64,000 bases of DNA from Sporocytophaga myxococcoides (GCF_000775915.1 NZ_BBLT01000001.1:186001-250000); one strand, 5' to 3'; positions 26,166 through 36,057 are shown, counted from the first letter of the stretch. Made by a program: numbers and translations. The notes: a model not told the origin generated them from the sequence alone.

Positions 26166-26200
26166 GAAAAAAGCTACTCATAAAGTAGCTTTTTTCTTTT
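26166..26200 (+). terminator. Rho-independent terminator
   Basis: GAAAAAAGCTACT-CATAA-AGTAGCTTTTTTC: perfect 13-bp stem, loop of 5, T-rich tail, 26 bases after the RCC1 gene. Confidence 0.88.
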
Positions 26201-26361
26201 TATAGTAATATATTTTCAATAAAAGAGTAAGATTTCCCGTTACAAATCTTGAATAACAGTAATATTAATCTTATTACCCTAAAAATAACTCCTATCATTT
26301 TATTTTGTGATGAATTTTATTCCTGCCAAATTTGTAATCTAAGGTGAAATTTGAAAAATTC

Positions 26362-28026
26362 ATGGGGATCAAAAAAAGACATGTTTTTACCGGTATTATC
26401 GCAATTTTTTTATTTCTGATTATCTGGTTTATCTCTGTTGCACTTGCTTTTCCGCCGGTACCACCCAATACAGATGTCCATTCTCTTCAAAGAGAGGAAG
26501 TTTCCAAGGGCTTTTATAGAATTGGAAATAATTGGTTTAAGAAGAATGAGTTTGGAATGTATGAAATGTATGTTGAAGGTTCTCCATATGAAAGAGGAGT
26601 TATTAATGGCAAATTAAGCACAGAATTAGTTAAAAGACAGGAAGATGTCTTTGTTGGCCAAATTACTGAACTGGTTCCGAATAAAACCTATCGCGGTTTT
26701 TTAAAATATCTTATAGGATGGTTTAACAGAAATCTGGATGAAAACATACCCCTGGAGTATAAACAGGAAATATCCGGTGTTTCTTTATCAGCATCTGAGA
26801 ACTACTATGCTATCGGAACTCCATATCAGCGTCTGCTCAATTATCATGCAGCTCATGATATAGGACATGCCCTGCAGGATAAAAACCTTGTAGGTTGCAC
26901 ATCATTTGCAGCCTGGGATGCTAAAAGTCAGGATGGAGGACTTATAGTTGGAAGAAATTTTGACTTTTATGTAGGAGATGAATTCGCTCAGGACAAAATT
27001 ATCGCTTTTATTGCTCCAGACAGTGGGAATAAATTCATGATGGTAACATGGGGTGGTATGACTGGAGTTCTTTCCGGTATGAATGAACAAGGACTTACTG
27101 TGACTATTAATGCAGCGAAGTCAGATCCTCCGCTAGGTTCAGCAATGCCTATTTCTTTGCTAGCAAGAGAAATATTACAATATGCTTCAACTATTGATGA
27201 AGCATATAAAATCGCCTTACAAAGAAAAACATTTGTTTCTGAATCTATCTTGATTGGTTCTTCAAATGAAAACAAGGCTGCAATAATTGAAAAATCGCCT
27301 AACAAACAAGGACTTTTAAGATCAGATCAAAATTATATCGTTTGTTCAAATCACTACCAAAGTGAAGTGTTTGCTAATGATCCACTGAATATTCAGAATA
27401 TAAAAGAAAGTTCCTCGCTTTACAGGTATCATAGAATGGATCAACTGATTGGCAAATATCCTAAGATTGGAGTGAAAGAAACGGCGAAGATTCTAAGAGA
27501 TAAAAATGGATTGGATGATAAAGTCCTCGGGTATGGAAACGAAAAAGCCATGAATCAGCTTATCGCACATCATTCGGTTATATTTAAACCAGCATTGAGG
27601 CAGGTATGGGTATCTTCTAATCCATATGTTTTAGGTGCTTATGTTGCTTATGATCTTAACAAAATTTTTCAGCTGAAAGGACTTAATAGGGATACAGCCA
27701 TCTATGAAAAATCATTGGTAATCCCTGCTGATTCTTTTATGTTAACTCCGGAATTCAGAAATTATGAATCATACAAGAGGCTTAAAAAATTCCTTAAAAA
27801 ACAGATGAGTCTCAAATCCACTGTGGCCTTAGATTCAATAGTGAAAATTGTCAGATGTAATCCTGATAGCTATGAATCACATTGGATTGCCGGCGATTGT
27901 TATAGATACCTGGGCAAAAAGGACGAAGCTTCATTCATGTATAAGGAAGCTTTAAAAAAGGAAATACCAACGTTATTTGAAAAGAATAAAATTGAAAAAT
28001 TATTAGGTACTTTATATGAAAACTAA
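26362..28026 (+). CDS. C45-family acyltransferase/amidohydrolase (6-APA acyltransferase-like)
   Basis: 554 aa. N-terminal signal anchor (residues 8-30, FTGIIAIFLFLIIWFISVAL). Core Ntn-hydrolase domain with the autocatalytic nucleophile Cys179 in VGCTSFAAWD, then DGGLIVGRNFDFYVGDEF, MVTWGGMTGVLSGMNEQGLTVTINAAKS and EKSPNKQGLL. The last 120 residues form TPR-like helices (SHWIAGDCYRYLGKKDEASFMY). Ntn hydrolases of this family cleave or form amide bonds between acyl chains and amines. The start is ATG 26362; a GTG six codons upstream (26344) is the alternative. Its end overlaps the next gene by 11 bases, so it is the head of an operon with 28016 and the CoA-ligase-like gene at 28728. Confidence 0.87.
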   Translation: MGIKKRHVFTGIIAIFLFLIIWFISVALAFPPVPPNTDVHSLQREEVSKGFYRIGNNWFKKNEFGMYEMYVEGSPYERGVINGKLSTELVKRQEDVFVGQITELVPNKTYRGFLKYLIGWFNRNLDENIPLEYKQEISGVSLSASENYYAIGTPYQRLLNYHAAHDIGHALQDKNLVGCTSFAAWDAKSQDGGLIVGRNFDFYVGDEFAQDKIIAFIAPDSGNKFMMVTWGGMTGVLSGMNEQGLTVTINAAKSDPPLGSAMPISLLAREILQYASTIDEAYKIALQRKTFVSESILIGSSNENKAAIIEKSPNKQGLLRSDQNYIVCSNHYQSEVFANDPLNIQNIKESSSLYRYHRMDQLIGKYPKIGVKETAKILRDKNGLDDKVLGYGNEKAMNQLIAHHSVIFKPALRQVWVSSNPYVLGAYVAYDLNKIFQLKGLNRDTAIYEKSLVIPADSFMLTPEFRNYESYKRLKKFLKKQMSLKSTVALDSIVKIVRCNPDSYESHWIAGDCYRYLGKKDEASFMYKEALKKEIPTLFEKNKIEKLLGTLYEN

Positions 28027-28714
28027 TTTTATTAAATCATTTTTTGCTTTATGCATTCTATTTTTTGCTGTCACAGTTTCCTTCTCCCAAGATCTGATTT
28101 TGAAAAGAGGGGGTGATGAGATATATGGTAAAGTACTGGAAATTAAAGAGGACAAGATCTTTTACAAAAACAATGTAAATGATTCTTTAATCATCAGTAT
28201 AGACAAAAAACTTGTCTTCATGGTGAAATTTGAGAACGGAGCAAAGATTGTCTTTGATAATCCGATTATTGCTGAGCCTGTAACAGTAGAACCTATAGAG
28301 AAAATGGAAGAACGTTCAGGTCCATTACTTATTGATACCAGAGCCAGAGGATTGTATTACTATAATGGCAGGTATTATTCCATAAAAAGACTGAGTCCGG
28401 TATTGCTTTCGACAAATGATAAAGAAATCAGGGAGCATCTTTCAACTGCCAAAGCTGCGAACATTGGCAGCTGGGTATTATTTGGATTGTCATTCCCTCT
28501 GGGTACTATTGGTCTTGTTGGCCTCGCTGAAATTGATGCAGCTACTAATTCAGCATATCGGCAAGATCCTAAGGCAGTACCTTTAGCCGCTGCTGGTATT
28601 GGCTCTTTTCTGATTTGTCAGATAGGGAATATAGTACTTAAAAAGGTTGTGAGAGATAATAGTAACAACAGGGCTGTAGAGCGTTACAATCAATTACAAC
28701 TTTTAAATAAATAA
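28016..28714 (+). CDS. Hypothetical exported or membrane protein
   Basis: 232 aa. Signal peptide (MKTNFIKSFFALCILFFAVTVSFS-Q), a small beta domain of the type LILKRGGDEIYGKVLEIKEDKIFYKN found in many Bacteroidota exported proteins, a short Tyr-rich segment (GLYYYNGRYYSI) and a hydrophobic hairpin at about residues 150-210 (IGSWVLFGLSFPLGTIGLVGL, VPLAAAGIGSFLICQIGNIVL). Overlaps the C45 gene by 11 bases and is followed 13 bases later by the ligase-like gene. Function unknown. Confidence 0.8.
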   Translation: MKTNFIKSFFALCILFFAVTVSFSQDLILKRGGDEIYGKVLEIKEDKIFYKNNVNDSLIISIDKKLVFMVKFENGAKIVFDNPIIAEPVTVEPIEKMEERSGPLLIDTRARGLYYYNGRYYSIKRLSPVLLSTNDKEIREHLSTAKAANIGSWVLFGLSFPLGTIGLVGLAEIDAATNSAYRQDPKAVPLAAAGIGSFLICQIGNIVLKKVVRDNSNNRAVERYNQLQLLNK

Positions 28715-28727
28715 TTAGCCGATTCAG

Positions 28728-30032
28728 ATGCAGGCCCCCGAAATAGAATTTAAGGATAAAGAGCAGGTTAAAAGATTTCAGGAAAAAAAGCTGGGAGAGT
28801 TATTAGATTATCTTATGGCTTGTTCTCCATTTTATAAAGAACTGTTTGAGAAAAATAATATTAAAAGATCTGATATCAATTCTCTGGAGGATCTTATTAA
28901 AGTACCTGTATCTTCCAAATATGATCTTTACTCAAGAAATTTTGACTTTTTATGTGTTCCTAAAAATAAAATAGTAGACTATGTTACTACTTCCGGAACA
29001 CTGGGGGACCCCGTAACTTTTGCCCTTACCGATGGTGATCTGGATCGTCTTGGCTATAATGAAGCCATTTCTTTCATATCTGCAGAATGTGGTCCTGATG
29101 ATATCTTTCAGCTTACGACTACCATAGACAGGAGATTTATGGCTGGCCTCGCTTATTTTCTCGGTGCAAGAAAACTTGGTGCAGGTCTTGTAAGAGTGGG
29201 ATCAGGGATACCGGAACTTCAATGGGATACTATACAGAGAATAAACCCTACCGTGCTGGTTGCTGTCCCGTCTTTCATTATCAAATTGATTGAATATGCT
29301 GAAGCTAACAATATAGACTATAAATCCAGTTCTGTAAAAAAGGCTATTTGTATTGGAGAATCTGTAAGAAATCCTGATTTTTCGCTGAATACGTTAGGCC
29401 AAAAAATACAGGATAAGTGGGGCATTAAATTATATTCTACTTATGCTTCTACTGAAATGGTCACCGCCTTTACCGAGTGTGGAGCGTCGCAAGGAGGACA
29501 TCACCATCCTGAATTAATCATTGTTGAATTTTTAGACGATAATAATTGTCCTGTTGAAGAAGGGAAACCAGGGGAGGTAACCATTACAACACTGGGTGTG
29601 GAAGGCATGCCTTTGTTAAGGTTTAAAACTGGTGATATTTGTATTGCCAACTATGAGCAATGTGAATGCGGCAGAACCAGCATGCGTTTAGGACCAATAT
29701 TGGGTCGTAAAAATCAAATGATCAAATACAAAGGAACAAGTCTGTATCCTCCAGCTTTGTATGATATACTTGATACGATGCCTATGGTTAAAAACTATGT
29801 TGTTGAAGTTTTTACCAATGATATAGGTACAGATGAAATCCTAATTAGAATAGGATGTGCGGAAGTAATGGAAAGTTTTGAAAAGGAGATTAAAGATCAT
29901 TTCAGGGCAAAGCTGAGAGTGGCGCCAATGGTTAAATTTGAAGATCCCAAGGTCATACAGGCATTGCAATTCCCTGAAATAAGCAGGAAGGCTATTAAAT
30001 TTTTTGACAAACGAAATAGCGTATTATCCTGA
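28728..30032 (+). CDS. Phenylacetate-CoA ligase family (AMP-forming adenylate) protein
   Basis: 434 aa. PaaK-like adenylating enzyme: YVTTSGTLGDPVTFALT (P-loop-like TSGTTG motif with Leu), YSTYASTEMVTAFTEC, GKPGEVTITTLGVEGMPLLRFKTGD, CECGRTSMRLGPILGR and KYKGTSLYPPALYDIL. These activate aryl-carboxylic acids to adenylates and CoA or ACP thioesters. It is in an operon with the C45 acyltransferase, which suggests an activated aryl acid passed on to an acyl or amide transfer step. True phenylacetate catabolism is unlikely because no paaA-E genes are near (inference). Confidence 0.9.
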   Translation: MQAPEIEFKDKEQVKRFQEKKLGELLDYLMACSPFYKELFEKNNIKRSDINSLEDLIKVPVSSKYDLYSRNFDFLCVPKNKIVDYVTTSGTLGDPVTFALTDGDLDRLGYNEAISFISAECGPDDIFQLTTTIDRRFMAGLAYFLGARKLGAGLVRVGSGIPELQWDTIQRINPTVLVAVPSFIIKLIEYAEANNIDYKSSSVKKAICIGESVRNPDFSLNTLGQKIQDKWGIKLYSTYASTEMVTAFTECGASQGGHHHPELIIVEFLDDNNCPVEEGKPGEVTITTLGVEGMPLLRFKTGDICIANYEQCECGRTSMRLGPILGRKNQMIKYKGTSLYPPALYDILDTMPMVKNYVVEVFTNDIGTDEILIRIGCAEVMESFEKEIKDHFRAKLRVAPMVKFEDPKVIQALQFPEISRKAIKFFDKRNSVLS

Positions 30033-30033
30033 A

Positions 30034-31068
30034 TCATCGGATATCAAAGCCTTTGCCATCATTTCTTTGAGAAAATCTGGACGCATCTTTTAGAGGTATA
30101 AGTTGTCCGTGAAGGATGTCCATATAAAATTGTTTTATATTCGGGTAACTCTTGAATAGGCCCGTATTGCGGTAATAATTGTGCTCTTTATTAGCAATGT
30201 TTTGAAAGTTAATGTAATAAGCATTACCTGCTAATGGCTTCTTCAATCGTTCTCCCAACTGTTTTCTGAATGTGATGAGATGGGCTCCATTTAGTGTATG
30301 ATCCTTTTTGTTATAGGTTATATAAATGTTTTTCTGAATATTACTTTTTTCCAACCATCGCTTATGGCGCTTTTGCTTTACAGCTGCAGCATTCATTAAT
30401 ATTGTTTCAAATACAACAGGGCAATCATTTAATCGATTCTGCTTTAGAGATTCCATATAAACATAATTGCCAAGGCTGTGCATATGTAGTACAAAGGTCA
30501 GATTAGGTTGATTCTCTTTAATTTTGCCTAAGGCCCTTAAGTAAGCAGCAAACAGATTAACAGATTCTTTATAGTTGCCTTTAGAATTGTAAAAGTTTCT
30601 GATCTTATTACTTTTAGGCAGAAGGCTAGGAACATCAAAGGCAATTACAGGTACATCGAAAAGAAGTCTTATATCTGCAGCTCTGTTGATAGCTAATGGA
30701 AAATCCTTTCCATCTCCATGAACAAAGGTTGCTACTTCTTTTGTACAACCCGATTTTTGTAAAGCCATCTCCAAAGAAGCCACTTCCATGATATACCAGT
30801 CGGGGTTTTTCCAAAGGCAGATTAAAGTAGTATATTGATCTGAACGAATTGATTTGTCAGAGAAATACTTTGGACTGCCTGCAACTTTATTTCTTACCGT
30901 TATCATGATAATGGTGGTGTCTGAGTCCTTAAACTGTAAGTCTTCAGCCCATTTAAGATTTGTGCCGTTATACTTATCATAAGGGAAATATGTCTGGGAA
31001 AAGGAAGTATAGGGAAGGATGGTGAATGTAAAAATAAAAATCACGCTTATTAGATTTTGTGGTTTCAT
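30034..31068 (-). CDS. Secreted alpha/beta hydrolase (DUF900-like)
   Basis: 344 aa. Signal peptide (SVIFIFTFTILPYTSFS-Q). FVHGDGKDFPLAINRAADIR, VIAFDVPS and LHMHSLGNYVYMESL follow the DUF900 plan, with the nucleophile elbow HSLGN (Ser) replacing GxSxG. The region TYNKKDHTLNGAHL would hold the acid, and NKEHNYYRN a candidate catalytic His. Probably a periplasmic or outer-membrane esterase or lipase. It converges with the ligase-like gene, the two stops being one base apart. Confidence 0.75.
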   Translation of the reverse strand: MKPQNLISVIFIFTFTILPYTSFSQTYFPYDKYNGTNLKWAEDLQFKDSDTTIIMITVRNKVAGSPKYFSDKSIRSDQYTTLICLWKNPDWYIMEVASLEMALQKSGCTKEVATFVHGDGKDFPLAINRAADIRLLFDVPVIAFDVPSLLPKSNKIRNFYNSKGNYKESVNLFAAYLRALGKIKENQPNLTFVLHMHSLGNYVYMESLKQNRLNDCPVVFETILMNAAAVKQKRHKRWLEKSNIQKNIYITYNKKDHTLNGAHLITFRKQLGERLKKPLAGNAYYINFQNIANKEHNYYRNTGLFKSYPNIKQFYMDILHGQLIPLKDASRFSQRNDGKGFDIR

Positions 31069-31155
31069 CGATCCTGATTTGCTTGTTTTTTTGAAATTAC
31101 TTTATTTTAAAACAGTATAAACAATTTTATTTCAAATTTTGATTTTAAATAAACC

Positions 31156-31788
31156 ATGAAAAAGTTATTTACACTTTTGTTAACAATGAGTTCGGTAATT
31201 TTTACTGTATTGGCTCAGGATAATTTACTTCAATCCGGAGAAGTCGTGTGGTATGGAATCGATTTTTCTCATTCTAAATTTATAGGTGAATTTAGCCAAT
31301 TCTCAGAGGCCGGAACTAAGAGCAGTCAGGAAATACAGGTAAAGTATTTTCCTGCATGGAACAACATTGTTATCAATGAGCCTGATAAATATAACATAAA
31401 GAAGTTTTATGGATTTGATGAAGTTATATTTGACTTGAATCTGGTTAAAAAAAATAATGAAGCTGCTGATATTGACGCCATTTTTGACCAATCGAAACCT
31501 AATGACCTATCACCAGAAAAAATACAGAAAATGATAAGTAGTTATCATATATCAGGAAAAAAAGGTCTTGGATTGGTTTTTATTGTTGATAATTTCAATA
31601 AGATAGAAGAACAAGGAAATATTTATGTAACATTCTTTGATCTTGCGACCAAAAAGGTGATAGCAACAAATCTTTATGGAGGAAAACCAGGTGGATTTGG
31701 TATTAAAAACTATTGGGCAAGAGTAATTTATAATGTGATGGAAACGAGCGGAAAAGAGTTTAAAAAAATAAAAAAAGGTAAAAAGTAA
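31156..31788 (+). CDS. Secreted hypothetical protein
   Basis: 210 aa with signal peptide (MKKLFTLLLTMSSVIFTVLA-Q). Conserved-looking core GEVVWYGIDFSHSKFIGEFSQF, KYFPAWNNIVINEPDKYNI, VFIVDNFNKIEEQGNIYVTFFD and NYWARVIYNVM. I have seen this architecture as a Bacteroidota-restricted uncharacterised family, but cannot give it a name or function. Transcribed alone; converges with the DUF5686 gene nine bases further on. Confidence 0.8.
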   Translation: MKKLFTLLLTMSSVIFTVLAQDNLLQSGEVVWYGIDFSHSKFIGEFSQFSEAGTKSSQEIQVKYFPAWNNIVINEPDKYNIKKFYGFDEVIFDLNLVKKNNEAADIDAIFDQSKPNDLSPEKIQKMISSYHISGKKGLGLVFIVDNFNKIEEQGNIYVTFFDLATKKVIATNLYGGKPGGFGIKNYWARVIYNVMETSGKEFKKIKKGKK

Positions 31789-31797
31789 GGTATTAGT

Positions 31798-34263
31798 TTA
31801 GAAATCAATATGGACACTAAGTTTTAAATAAAATTTCTCTGTACCAGGGTGATCATGATAGTTAAGCCTCCAAATGCCATCAAGCCTGATCACCCTGAAA
31901 ATGTTCTCTATTCCTACCCCTGCTTCCATAAATGGTTCTTTAGCGAGGCTATACATCTCAGGCAGTAATATCATTTGAGCTTTATTCGATTCGGATAAGG
32001 ATCCCATTACTCCTTTGAAGGATATGATCTCTCTCCATTTGAGTTTTCTTATCAGTGGAATTTTATTGAAGAAATAACCATCAAAGTGATGTGAAAGCTG
32101 AACGTTTACATACTGATCACTGACAAACTCAAAGAATCGCATTGAATTAAAAATATAATCATCATAGAAGATCGTCTGGTTACCGTTATGCAACTCAAGC
32201 AAAGGGTAGGGCAGGGTTCCGAAAATCTTTCCAGCTTCAGCACGGTACCTGGTATAACCGATATTTTTAATCCTCAATCTTTGTCTTACACTCAAAGCTA
32301 TTTTCTGATAATTATAATCGCTTCCCAATAAATCTTTTATGCCTAGTACTATTGCCGCATCAAATATAGGATATGGAGTGCCAAGACTGATTCTTCTATA
32401 ATCACCTCTGAGAAATTTTTCTTTATATGCATAATGAGTGTAAATAGAAACTTCCGTTGTTGTAATTGACGATACATTAACAGTATCATTCATTCCAGGA
32501 ATTTCTTTATTATATTCAAGTTTACCTACAGGCCTGATGATAGCATTCCTTATCTGTAATTTATTGGACAGATGTTGGGTCCAGAATTTTTCATAATACA
32601 ATCTGTATTCATCAATAAAATTTAGCCTGTTTTGGGCTGAAATTTTAAACAAGGCATTCAATAAATTGTCTGGCCGCATGAATGTAACCTGACTAAAGCC
32701 AAGCTGTTCTATGTCATGTTTAACCCTAAAACTTATTATCTCATCGGGATCTTTTTTTCTGAAATAAGTAATTCCTCCTCCGTATTTTATTTTTTCATCT
32801 CTAAGACCATAAGCTCCATAACCATCCAGCAAAATCCTCTTGCTGAATTTGGGATTAGTTCTAAACCCTATCCTGAATTTATTACCTTCAACAGGGTTGT
32901 AAGAATAGACTTTATAGATGGGGCCAAACTCAATTTTTTTTACTGGTATATATCCTTTAAACAAAACCAGATACCTCTTAAAGGCTTTGGTATTCTTAAG
33001 GGAATCAGTAAGTTGGTATATAGCTTGTTCAGACTTAGAAAGGGTATCATGCCTGGCTGCTTCCCAGTAAGTATTGTCTTTTGCTCCTGCTTCTTTTTCC
33101 ACTATAGTAGTTGCTTTATCATCAAAAAAACTATTGGAGAAAGATGGGTTCAGATTAAAATTTTTGTTCGAAGTACTTCTTGATGCAAAAAACTTTTGGG
33201 TCTTTCCTGAATGAGGAACAAGCACTTCACCATAAATATAAAGCTGTTCTTCGGCAGGGAGGGATTTACCTTCTACATCCATATAGGATTGCCGCAAGCC
33301 AAATGATGTAACAAAGTTGAGGTTGATTTCCTGGCCAGCTTTAGCATTTATTTCTTTAATCGTAAATGTTGTATCTCTTATCCATATTATTCCTGATAAT
33401 GTTAATTCCTGCTTTCTGGAAGGGAAATAACGTACTTTATAACACCAGTTGTTATCTATATATCCACTGTCAAGCAGTTCATAATCATAATGACGAAAAC
33501 ATGATGAGCTGACAGGGCTGATAAAATTTTTGTTAAACATCAGTAAGTAATCATCATAGGCATACACATTCAATGCAAGATTGGAGAATAGTTTTCCAAT
33601 GCTTTCATTTTTCATTCCGGAAAGCCTTGTCGCCTTTATGATTTCCTTTTGTTTATTGCCATTTTTCTGATAAAAATTATCCGATACTGTTTCAAGAAGC
33701 ATTACAGGAAGATAGGGCTTACCATCTGTGGTATCCATGTTGTCAAAAAAGAAAGCAAAGGGCTTAAGATAGAATTGTTTCTTCAGATCTTCATCAAGTT
33801 CTCTTAAACCGATCTTAGACTTATTGTAGGACTCATAGGAGTAGCTTTTAATGGTCTCTTTTCTGAAGTTTTTTTTGTTGGAGATGACATTTCTTATAAT
33901 TCTATAAGCAGGATTTTCAGTAACAGTAACTGTAATTTCATTGAGGTTACTGACTTCTTCTTCCAGAAAGATATTAATTTGCTGTACCTGATATTTTTGG
34001 ATTGCAAGTTTCTTCACCGAATATCCTACGCTTGCAACAATAAGGCTATCTGGTCCTGTAAATGTTTCGATAATGAAATTTCCTTCAAAATCGGAAACAG
34101 TTCCTTTTGACTTATCGGAAAAGTAAATACTGGCAAAAGGAATAAGCTCTTTACTCTGTGAATCTATTACCTTACCTGTGACTCTTGTAATTTGTGAATT
34201 AGCCGGATTAAAAAAAGATGATATGAATATAATAAAAAATGCAACCCCTGAACAGAGTTGCAT
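31798..34263 (-). CDS. DUF5686 protein with N-terminal carboxypeptidase-regulatory-like domain
   Basis: 821 aa from ATG 34263 (MQLCSGVAFFIIF, a signal peptide ending NPANS-Q); a TTG 15 codons earlier is less likely. Residues about 25-110 are a CarboxypepD_reg-like beta domain (VTGKVIDSQSKELIPFASIYF, GTVSDFEGNFII, VASVGYSVKK). The rest is the DUF5686 region (ENPAYRIIRNVISNKK, SYESYNKSKIGLREL, YDYELLDSGYIDNNWCYKVRY) ending in a barrel-like C-terminus with final Phe (FYLKLSVHIDF). Probably an outer-membrane protein. It lies 48 bases downstream of the flavoprotein gene on the same strand and is probably co-transcribed. Confidence 0.88.
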   Translation of the reverse strand: MQLCSGVAFFIIFISSFFNPANSQITRVTGKVIDSQSKELIPFASIYFSDKSKGTVSDFEGNFIIETFTGPDSLIVASVGYSVKKLAIQKYQVQQINIFLEEEVSNLNEITVTVTENPAYRIIRNVISNKKNFRKETIKSYSYESYNKSKIGLRELDEDLKKQFYLKPFAFFFDNMDTTDGKPYLPVMLLETVSDNFYQKNGNKQKEIIKATRLSGMKNESIGKLFSNLALNVYAYDDYLLMFNKNFISPVSSSCFRHYDYELLDSGYIDNNWCYKVRYFPSRKQELTLSGIIWIRDTTFTIKEINAKAGQEINLNFVTSFGLRQSYMDVEGKSLPAEEQLYIYGEVLVPHSGKTQKFFASRSTSNKNFNLNPSFSNSFFDDKATTIVEKEAGAKDNTYWEAARHDTLSKSEQAIYQLTDSLKNTKAFKRYLVLFKGYIPVKKIEFGPIYKVYSYNPVEGNKFRIGFRTNPKFSKRILLDGYGAYGLRDEKIKYGGGITYFRKKDPDEIISFRVKHDIEQLGFSQVTFMRPDNLLNALFKISAQNRLNFIDEYRLYYEKFWTQHLSNKLQIRNAIIRPVGKLEYNKEIPGMNDTVNVSSITTTEVSIYTHYAYKEKFLRGDYRRISLGTPYPIFDAAIVLGIKDLLGSDYNYQKIALSVRQRLRIKNIGYTRYRAEAGKIFGTLPYPLLELHNGNQTIFYDDYIFNSMRFFEFVSDQYVNVQLSHHFDGYFFNKIPLIRKLKWREIISFKGVMGSLSESNKAQMILLPEMYSLAKEPFMEAGVGIENIFRVIRLDGIWRLNYHDHPGTEKFYLKLSVHIDF

Positions 34264-34311
34264 TTTCTGAATTATAAAATTATAACTTAATGAAATGATC
34301 TGTTTCAAAGG

Positions 34312-35550
34312 TTAGCTTGCTCCTTCTTCTAATCGGATAAGATGCGAAAGATTCTTTATAACCCTGTCGTGCTTCTTAACGAAAGGATTATTTAAATCCC
34401 ATACATAGCCTGCAAGCACTGAACATATTTGCTTTTTAATTTCATCATCAGGCTTAGGAGCAAAGAAAATATCCTGAAGGGTTCCATCATACCAACCCAT
34501 TACATAACTTCTGAATGTATTGACTCCTTGCATCGTTGGCTCCATAAATTCTTTTTCCCAGTCAACACTCTGGCCTTTCAGTTTCTTTACTACCAGGTTT
34601 GCAGCAGTGGCTCCCGAAACTGTAGCAAGTGTTACGCCTGAAGAAAAAATGGGATCTAGGAATTCAGTAACGTTTCCTGTAAGGACAAATCCGTCTCCAT
34701 AAAATTTATTGGTTGTTACAGACCAGCCTTCCAGCGTTCGTGGCTCGAATACAAAATCAACTCCGTCGAACCTTCTCTGTGTATGCGGCTGGGTTTTGAT
34801 CATCGCTCTGAAGCGTTCTTCCGGAGTCCCTGTAAATCTATCAAAAAATTGAGTGTCACCAACAAAGCCTACTGATGTATTGCCATTTGAGAAAGGGATG
34901 ATCCAGATCCATACTCCCGGTTCATGAGAAACAATTGTAATTCTGTTTGGTTCCTCATCTACAAATCTGTTTACGTCTACAGTGTGCGCAAACAAGGTTC
35001 TTCTGGCCGGAAGATTTGATGGTTGGTCCAAATTGAATAATTTAGGAATTACTCTTCCATATCCACTTGCATCTACAATAAATCTGGCCTCTATCGTACT
35101 TTTATTACCATCCTTATCTTCAATTGTAGTAATGCTGTCGCTACCGTTAAATTTAATATCAGTTACTCCTGTTTCAAACAAAACCGGTATACCTTTACGC
35201 TCCATTTCATCAGTAAGTGTTTTGTCAAAATCAGCTCTTGGTACCTGCCAGGTCCAGGTCCAGCCTTGGGTAAATTGGTTTGAGAAGTTAAAATCACATA
35301 TTTTACCGTCTTTCACGAACTTCGCTCCAGACTTTTGCTGAAAACCTTTTGCCTTCACTGCTTCAAGTAATTCAGCTTCTTCAAGGGCCTCCATGCATCT
35401 CGGAAGAAGGCTTTCTCCTATTACAAAACGAGGAAATTTCAGTTTCTCAACAACTTTAACTTTTAATCCATGCTTATGGATAATAGAAGCGGCCACGGCC
35501 CCGGAAGGACCTGCTCCTATTACCAGTACGTCAACTTTTTCAGAACTCAT
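34312..35550 (-). CDS. FAD-dependent oxidoreductase of the halogenase/geranylgeranyl-reductase class
   Basis: 412 aa. N-terminal FAD fold VLVIGAGPSGAVAASIIHKHG, the loop FPRFVIGESLLPRCMEALEEA, aromatic-hydroxylase-like GWTWTWQVPRADFDKTL, ARFIVDASGYGR, GVWIWIIPFSNGNTSVGFVGD and the GD-like second FAD motif region VLTGNVTEFLDPIFSSGVTLA. The GWxWxIP motif of flavin halogenases appears only in altered form (VWIWIIPF), and the halogenase Lys cannot be placed with confidence. Such enzymes occur in flexirubin/aryl-lipid clusters of Bacteroidota as hydroxylases, halogenases or reductases. First gene of a unit with DUF5686. Confidence 0.85.
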   Translation of the reverse strand: MSSEKVDVLVIGAGPSGAVAASIIHKHGLKVKVVEKLKFPRFVIGESLLPRCMEALEEAELLEAVKAKGFQQKSGAKFVKDGKICDFNFSNQFTQGWTWTWQVPRADFDKTLTDEMERKGIPVLFETGVTDIKFNGSDSITTIEDKDGNKSTIEARFIVDASGYGRVIPKLFNLDQPSNLPARRTLFAHTVDVNRFVDEEPNRITIVSHEPGVWIWIIPFSNGNTSVGFVGDTQFFDRFTGTPEERFRAMIKTQPHTQRRFDGVDFVFEPRTLEGWSVTTNKFYGDGFVLTGNVTEFLDPIFSSGVTLATVSGATAANLVVKKLKGQSVDWEKEFMEPTMQGVNTFRSYVMGWYDGTLQDIFFAPKPDDEIKKQICSVLAGYVWDLNNPFVKKHDRVIKNLSHLIRLEEGAS

Positions 35551-35721
35551 AATAATTTTAATCTGGTGTTTTTACGAATCAAATATCTAAGAAGGCTACT
35601 TTGGAAATAAAATAAATTTTAAATAATCACCTGTGTAAAAATTATGTTTAAATATGATTTAGTAATCAATTAATTAATAAAATTACCTTAAATGTATGAA
35701 ATTAATAAAGTAAAGGAAAAA

Positions 35722-36057
35722 TTAGAATTGAGTTTGTGGTAAGCTGCTGTAAATCAGAATTTTTATTTTGCCTGTTTCAAGTAGCTTTTTTGCATTTTTA
35801 ATCTGGAAGATTACCTGTAAACTTTTCTTTGCTTTGCTTTGAAGCAATCTATTCAATGTGCCATGGGGGGGCGGAATCTTGGGGCTCTTTAAACATTGAT
35901 GGCGCATGTTGCAAATATCACTTTCCTGTGTATAAATTAGCGAATTATTTTCTTTATCTGTAACGAAGTGTATTGGTATAAAAGTATTTGCTTCAACTTT
36001 TTGCGAAAACAATTTCACCAATAATAGGTTATGCAAAACCTTTCGTGGCAGCTCCAT
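35722..36057 (-). CDS. Doubtful ORF in intergenic stretch
   Basis: 111-codon ORF (start MELPRKVLHNLLLVKL) in the 558-base gap 35551-36108. It shows no domain, signal peptide or familiar motif, its composition (runs such as KIPPPHG over a G7 homopolymer) is unlike the neighbours, and no promoter is visible. Listed only because nothing else occupies the region; it may be non-coding or a decayed gene. Confidence 0.2.
   Translation of the reverse strand: MELPRKVLHNLLLVKLFSQKVEANTFIPIHFVTDKENNSLIYTQESDICNMRHQCLKSPKIPPPHGTLNRLLQSKAKKSLQVIFQIKNAKKLLETGKIKILIYSSLPQTQF

Noticed and set aside
32716-33183. 155-codon plus-strand ORF
   Set aside because: Antisense shadow of the DUF5686 gene, with no independent features.
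35722-36057. 111-codon ORF treated as a true gene
   Set aside because: Kept only as a low-confidence entry; no motif, no promoter, odd composition with a G7 run.
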